From assembly GCF_051401765.1 (NCBI RefSeq), contig NW_027480422.1:29344001-29408000 (forward strand): a DNA stretch of 64,000 bases. Reading direction: 5' to 3'. The notes under the pieces are model-generated. The model saw only the letters and a program-made list of their open reading frames with translations, made no database searches and was not told the DNA's origin. A program made the translations under genes and the position numbers. This document shows, one piece after another, positions 61,831 to 64,000 of the stretch (the stretch's first letter is position 1; every line of letters starts with the position of its first letter). Origin of the DNA: Calliopsis andreniformis. Taxonomy: Eukaryota > Arthropoda > Insecta > Hymenoptera > Andrenidae.

Positions 61831-64000
61831 ACCTAGGCTTCACTCTAGGGCATTGCTCCACCACATCGAATAGCTACGGCCTTAGAAGTCAACGCCAGAA
61901 GCACAAAATAAAATATAAATACAAGAGTTATTCCACCGTCTAACAGGAATAATTACAACCAGTGTGAAAGTAATAGGCATTTCAACGTTCCGTGCAACCT
62001 AGGCTTCACACTAGGGCGTTGGTCCACCAGGCCGAATAGTTAGGGCCTTAAAAAACGACTCCAGACGCATAAAATACAATATAAATACAACAGTTTTTCC
62101 ACGGTATAAAACGAATAATTGCAACCAATATGAAAGTTATGCTCATTTCTACGTTCCGGGCAACCTAGGCTTCACCCTAGGGCGTTGCTCCACCAGATCG
62201 AATAGTTAGGGCCTAAGAAGTCAACGCCAGAAGCATAAAATACAATACAAATACAACAGTTTTTCCATCGTATAAAACGAATAATTGCAACCAGTCTGAT
62301 AGTTATGGTCATTTCTACGTTCCGGGCAACCTAGGCTTCTGTCTAGGGCGTTGCTCCACCAGATCGAATAGTTAGGGCCTAACAAGTCAACGACAGAAGC
62401 ATAAAATACAATATAAATACAACAGCTTTACCATCGTATAACAGGAATAATTGCAACCAGTGTGAAAGATGTGGTCATTTCTACGATACGGGCAACCTAG
62501 GCTGCACTCTAGGGCGTCGTTCCACCACATCGAACAGATGCGGCCTTAGAAGTCAACGCCAGGAGCATAAAATGCCTTATAAATACAAAAGTTGTTCCAC
62601 TGTATAATATGAATAATTGCAAACAGTGTGGAAGTAATGGTCATTTCTACGTACCGGGCAACCTAGGCTTCACACTAGGGCGTTCCTCAACCACGTCGGA
62701 TAGCTACGGCGCTAGAAGACAACGCCATAACTATAAAATACAATATAAATACAACAGTCTATCCATCGTATAAAACGAATAATTGCAACCAGTCTGATAG
62801 TTATGGTCATTTCTACGTTCCGGGCAACCTAGGCTTCACTCTGGGGCGTCGTTCCACCAGATGGAATAGCTACGGCCTTAGGAGTCAACGCCAGAGGCAT
62901 AAAATACAAAATAAATACAACAGTTTTTCCATCGTATAACAAGAATAATTGCAACCAGTGTGAAAGTGATGGTCATTTCAGCATTCCGGGCAACCTAGGC
63001 TTCACTCTAGGGCGTTGGTCCACCAGGCCGAATAGTTAGGGCCTAAGAAGTCAACGCCAGATTCATAAAATACAATAGAAATACAACAGTTTTTCCCTTG
63101 TATAACAGGAATAATTGCAACCAGTGTGAAAGCTATGGTCATTTCTACGTTCCGGGCAACCTAGGCTTCACTCTAGGGCGTTGCTCCACCACATCGAATA
63201 GCTGCTGCCTTAGAAGTCAACGCCAGAAGCATAAAATACAATATGAATACAACACTTTTTCCATCGTATAGCAGGAATAATTGCAACCAGTGTGAAAGTG
63301 ATGGTCATTTCTACGTTCCGGGCAACCTAGGCTTCAGTCTAGGGCGTGGTTCCCCCAGATCGAATAGTTAGGGCCTAAGAAGCCTACGCCAGAAGCATAA
63401 AATACAATCTAAATACCACAGTTTTTCCATCGTATGACAGGAATAATTGCAACCAGAGTGAAGGTGATGGTCATTTCTCAGTTCCGGGCAACCTAGGCCT
63501 CACTATCGAGCGTTACTCCACCAGATCGAATAGCTAGGACCTTAGAAGTCAACGCCAGAAGCTCAAAACAAAATAAAAATACAACAGTTATTCCATCGTA
63601 TAACAGGAATAATTACAACCAGTGTGAAAGTAATGGGCATTTCTACGTTCCGTGCAACCTAGGCTTCACTCTAGGGCGTTGGTCCACCAGGCCGAATAGT
63701 TAGGGCCTTAGAAAACAACTCCAGACGCATAAAATACAATACAAATACAACAGTTCTTCCATCGTATAACAGGAATAATTGCAATCAGTGTGAAAGATAT
63801 GGTCATTTCTACGATACGGGCAACCTAGGCTTCACGCTAGAGCGTCGTTCCACCAGATCGAATAGTTAGGGCCTAACAAGTCTACGCCAGAAGCATAAAA
63901 TACAATACAAATACAACAGTTTTTCAATCTTATAACAGGAATAATTGCAAACAGTGTGAAAGATATGGTCATTTCTACGTTGCGAGCATCCTAGGCTTCA

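Larger units (their letters stand above)
1..64000 (+). repeat. Satellite DNA array, 166-bp monomer, about 385 head-to-tail copies
   Basis: The motif ACAACAGTTTTTCC recurs every 166 bases through the whole window (AG of this motif at 11, 177, 343, 509 and so on, to 63,918). All copies I read lie in the same orientation and no unique sequence interrupts them. Monomers differ mainly by substitutions; 11 single-base indels account exactly for the net minus 3 bases over 385 monomers. Both window edges cut inside monomers, so the array extends beyond both ends. Uniform tandem arrays of this size are typical of eukaryotic centromeric or pericentromeric heterochromatin; that location is inference. 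I did not recognise the family, so host and satellite name remain open. Confidence 0.98.
55000..64000 (+). repeat. Right zone: monomer mosaic to the window edge
   Basis: About 54 monomers with no gene. M2 markers lie at 59,395, 61,386 and 61,718 and ACTATCGAGC monomers at about 60,018 and 63,505. Private indels are an extra T in CTCCACTCAGATCG (about 56,385) and a missing base in TATCGAGCTTGCTCC (about 60,026). GGGCACAATAGGCTTC near 60,833 is an unusual change in the conserved CCTAGG core. The array runs off the right edge in mid-monomer. Confidence 0.85.

Noticed and set aside
1..64000. CRISPR array
   Set aside because: Regularly spaced, but there are no short identical repeats separated by unique spacers; the whole 166-bp unit is repeated and there are no cas genes.
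1..64000. Telomeric or subtelomeric repeat, because TTAGGG occurs in many monomers
   Set aside because: It occurs at most once per monomer, within GTTAGGGCC, and is never in tandem. It is a chance hexamer in the dyad segment.
1..64000. Gene for a repetitive protein such as a silk or mucin
   Set aside because: The unit is 166 bp (3 x 55 + 1), so each unit shifts frame, and stops occur in all frames within two or three units.
1..64000. tRNA-derived or transposon-derived unit (SINE, Helitron or MITE termini)
   Set aside because: A partial B-box match is present, but I found no A box at the right distance, no poly-A tail, no terminal inverted repeats and no target-site duplications, and no interspersed single copy to compare with.
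1..64000. Named satellite family or host species (for example bivalve satellites of about 160-170 bp)
   Set aside because: The length is similar to several known satellites, but length alone is not evidence and I do not recognise the sequence. A consensus search of satellite databases would decide.

Overview
The whole 64,000-base window is one uninterrupted satellite DNA array. It consists of about 385 head-to-tail copies of a 166-bp monomer, all in the same orientation. I see no gene, tRNA, rRNA, transposon, CRISPR array, inverted segment or unique sequence. The phase can be followed monomer by monomer from base 5 (start of TACAACAGTT) to the right edge: the marker at base 11 recurs at base 63,918, which is 385 x 166 minus 3. 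Such an array points to a eukaryotic chromosome, most likely centromeric or pericentromeric heterochromatin. I cannot name the species. The monomer consensus has about 42% G+C and its CpG content is near expectation (about 0.84), so the array shows no strong sign of methylation-driven CpG loss.

The copies are not random variants. Groups of consecutive variant monomers recur in the same order at distances that are whole multiples of 166 (plus or minus 1-2), so a higher-order repeat (HOR) structure is laid over the monomers. There is no single HOR period. I measured shifts of 2, 4, 8, 10, 12, 13, 14, 17, 19, 21, 24, 30, 33, 35/36, 40, 44, 52 and 56 monomers, a mosaic built by repeated segmental duplication and unequal exchange.

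Layout: bases 1-1,839 hold the most individually diverged monomers. Bases 1,840-24,710 form an older mosaic with 8-, 14- and 21-mer shifts and longer-range copies. Bases 24,711-28,643 hold interleaved 12- and 13-mer duplications. Bases 28,644-34,781 are a mosaic sharing blocks with the 21-23 kb and 35-36 kb regions. Bases 34,782-42,749 are a 24-mer (3,984 bp) present as two adjacent copies in which I saw no difference, followed by a 19-mer-shifted copy to 46,688. Bases 47,313-50,632 are two adjacent copies of a 10-mer (1,660 bp) with one difference seen. Bases 50,658-64,000 are again a mosaic, including a fourth copy of the central block at 51.3-53.2 kb.

The scattered open frames (60-107 codons, both strands) are by-products of repetition. 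Because 166 is not a multiple of 3, the frame shifts at every monomer boundary, and no frame stays open beyond about two monomers. The best candidates for function are structural: a repeat length equal to the classical chromatosome, a TATAAATA-T5 AT-rich hinge in many monomers, a short dyad, and a monomer subtype matching 7 of 9 core bases of the CENP-B box. These are inferences, not demonstrated activities.
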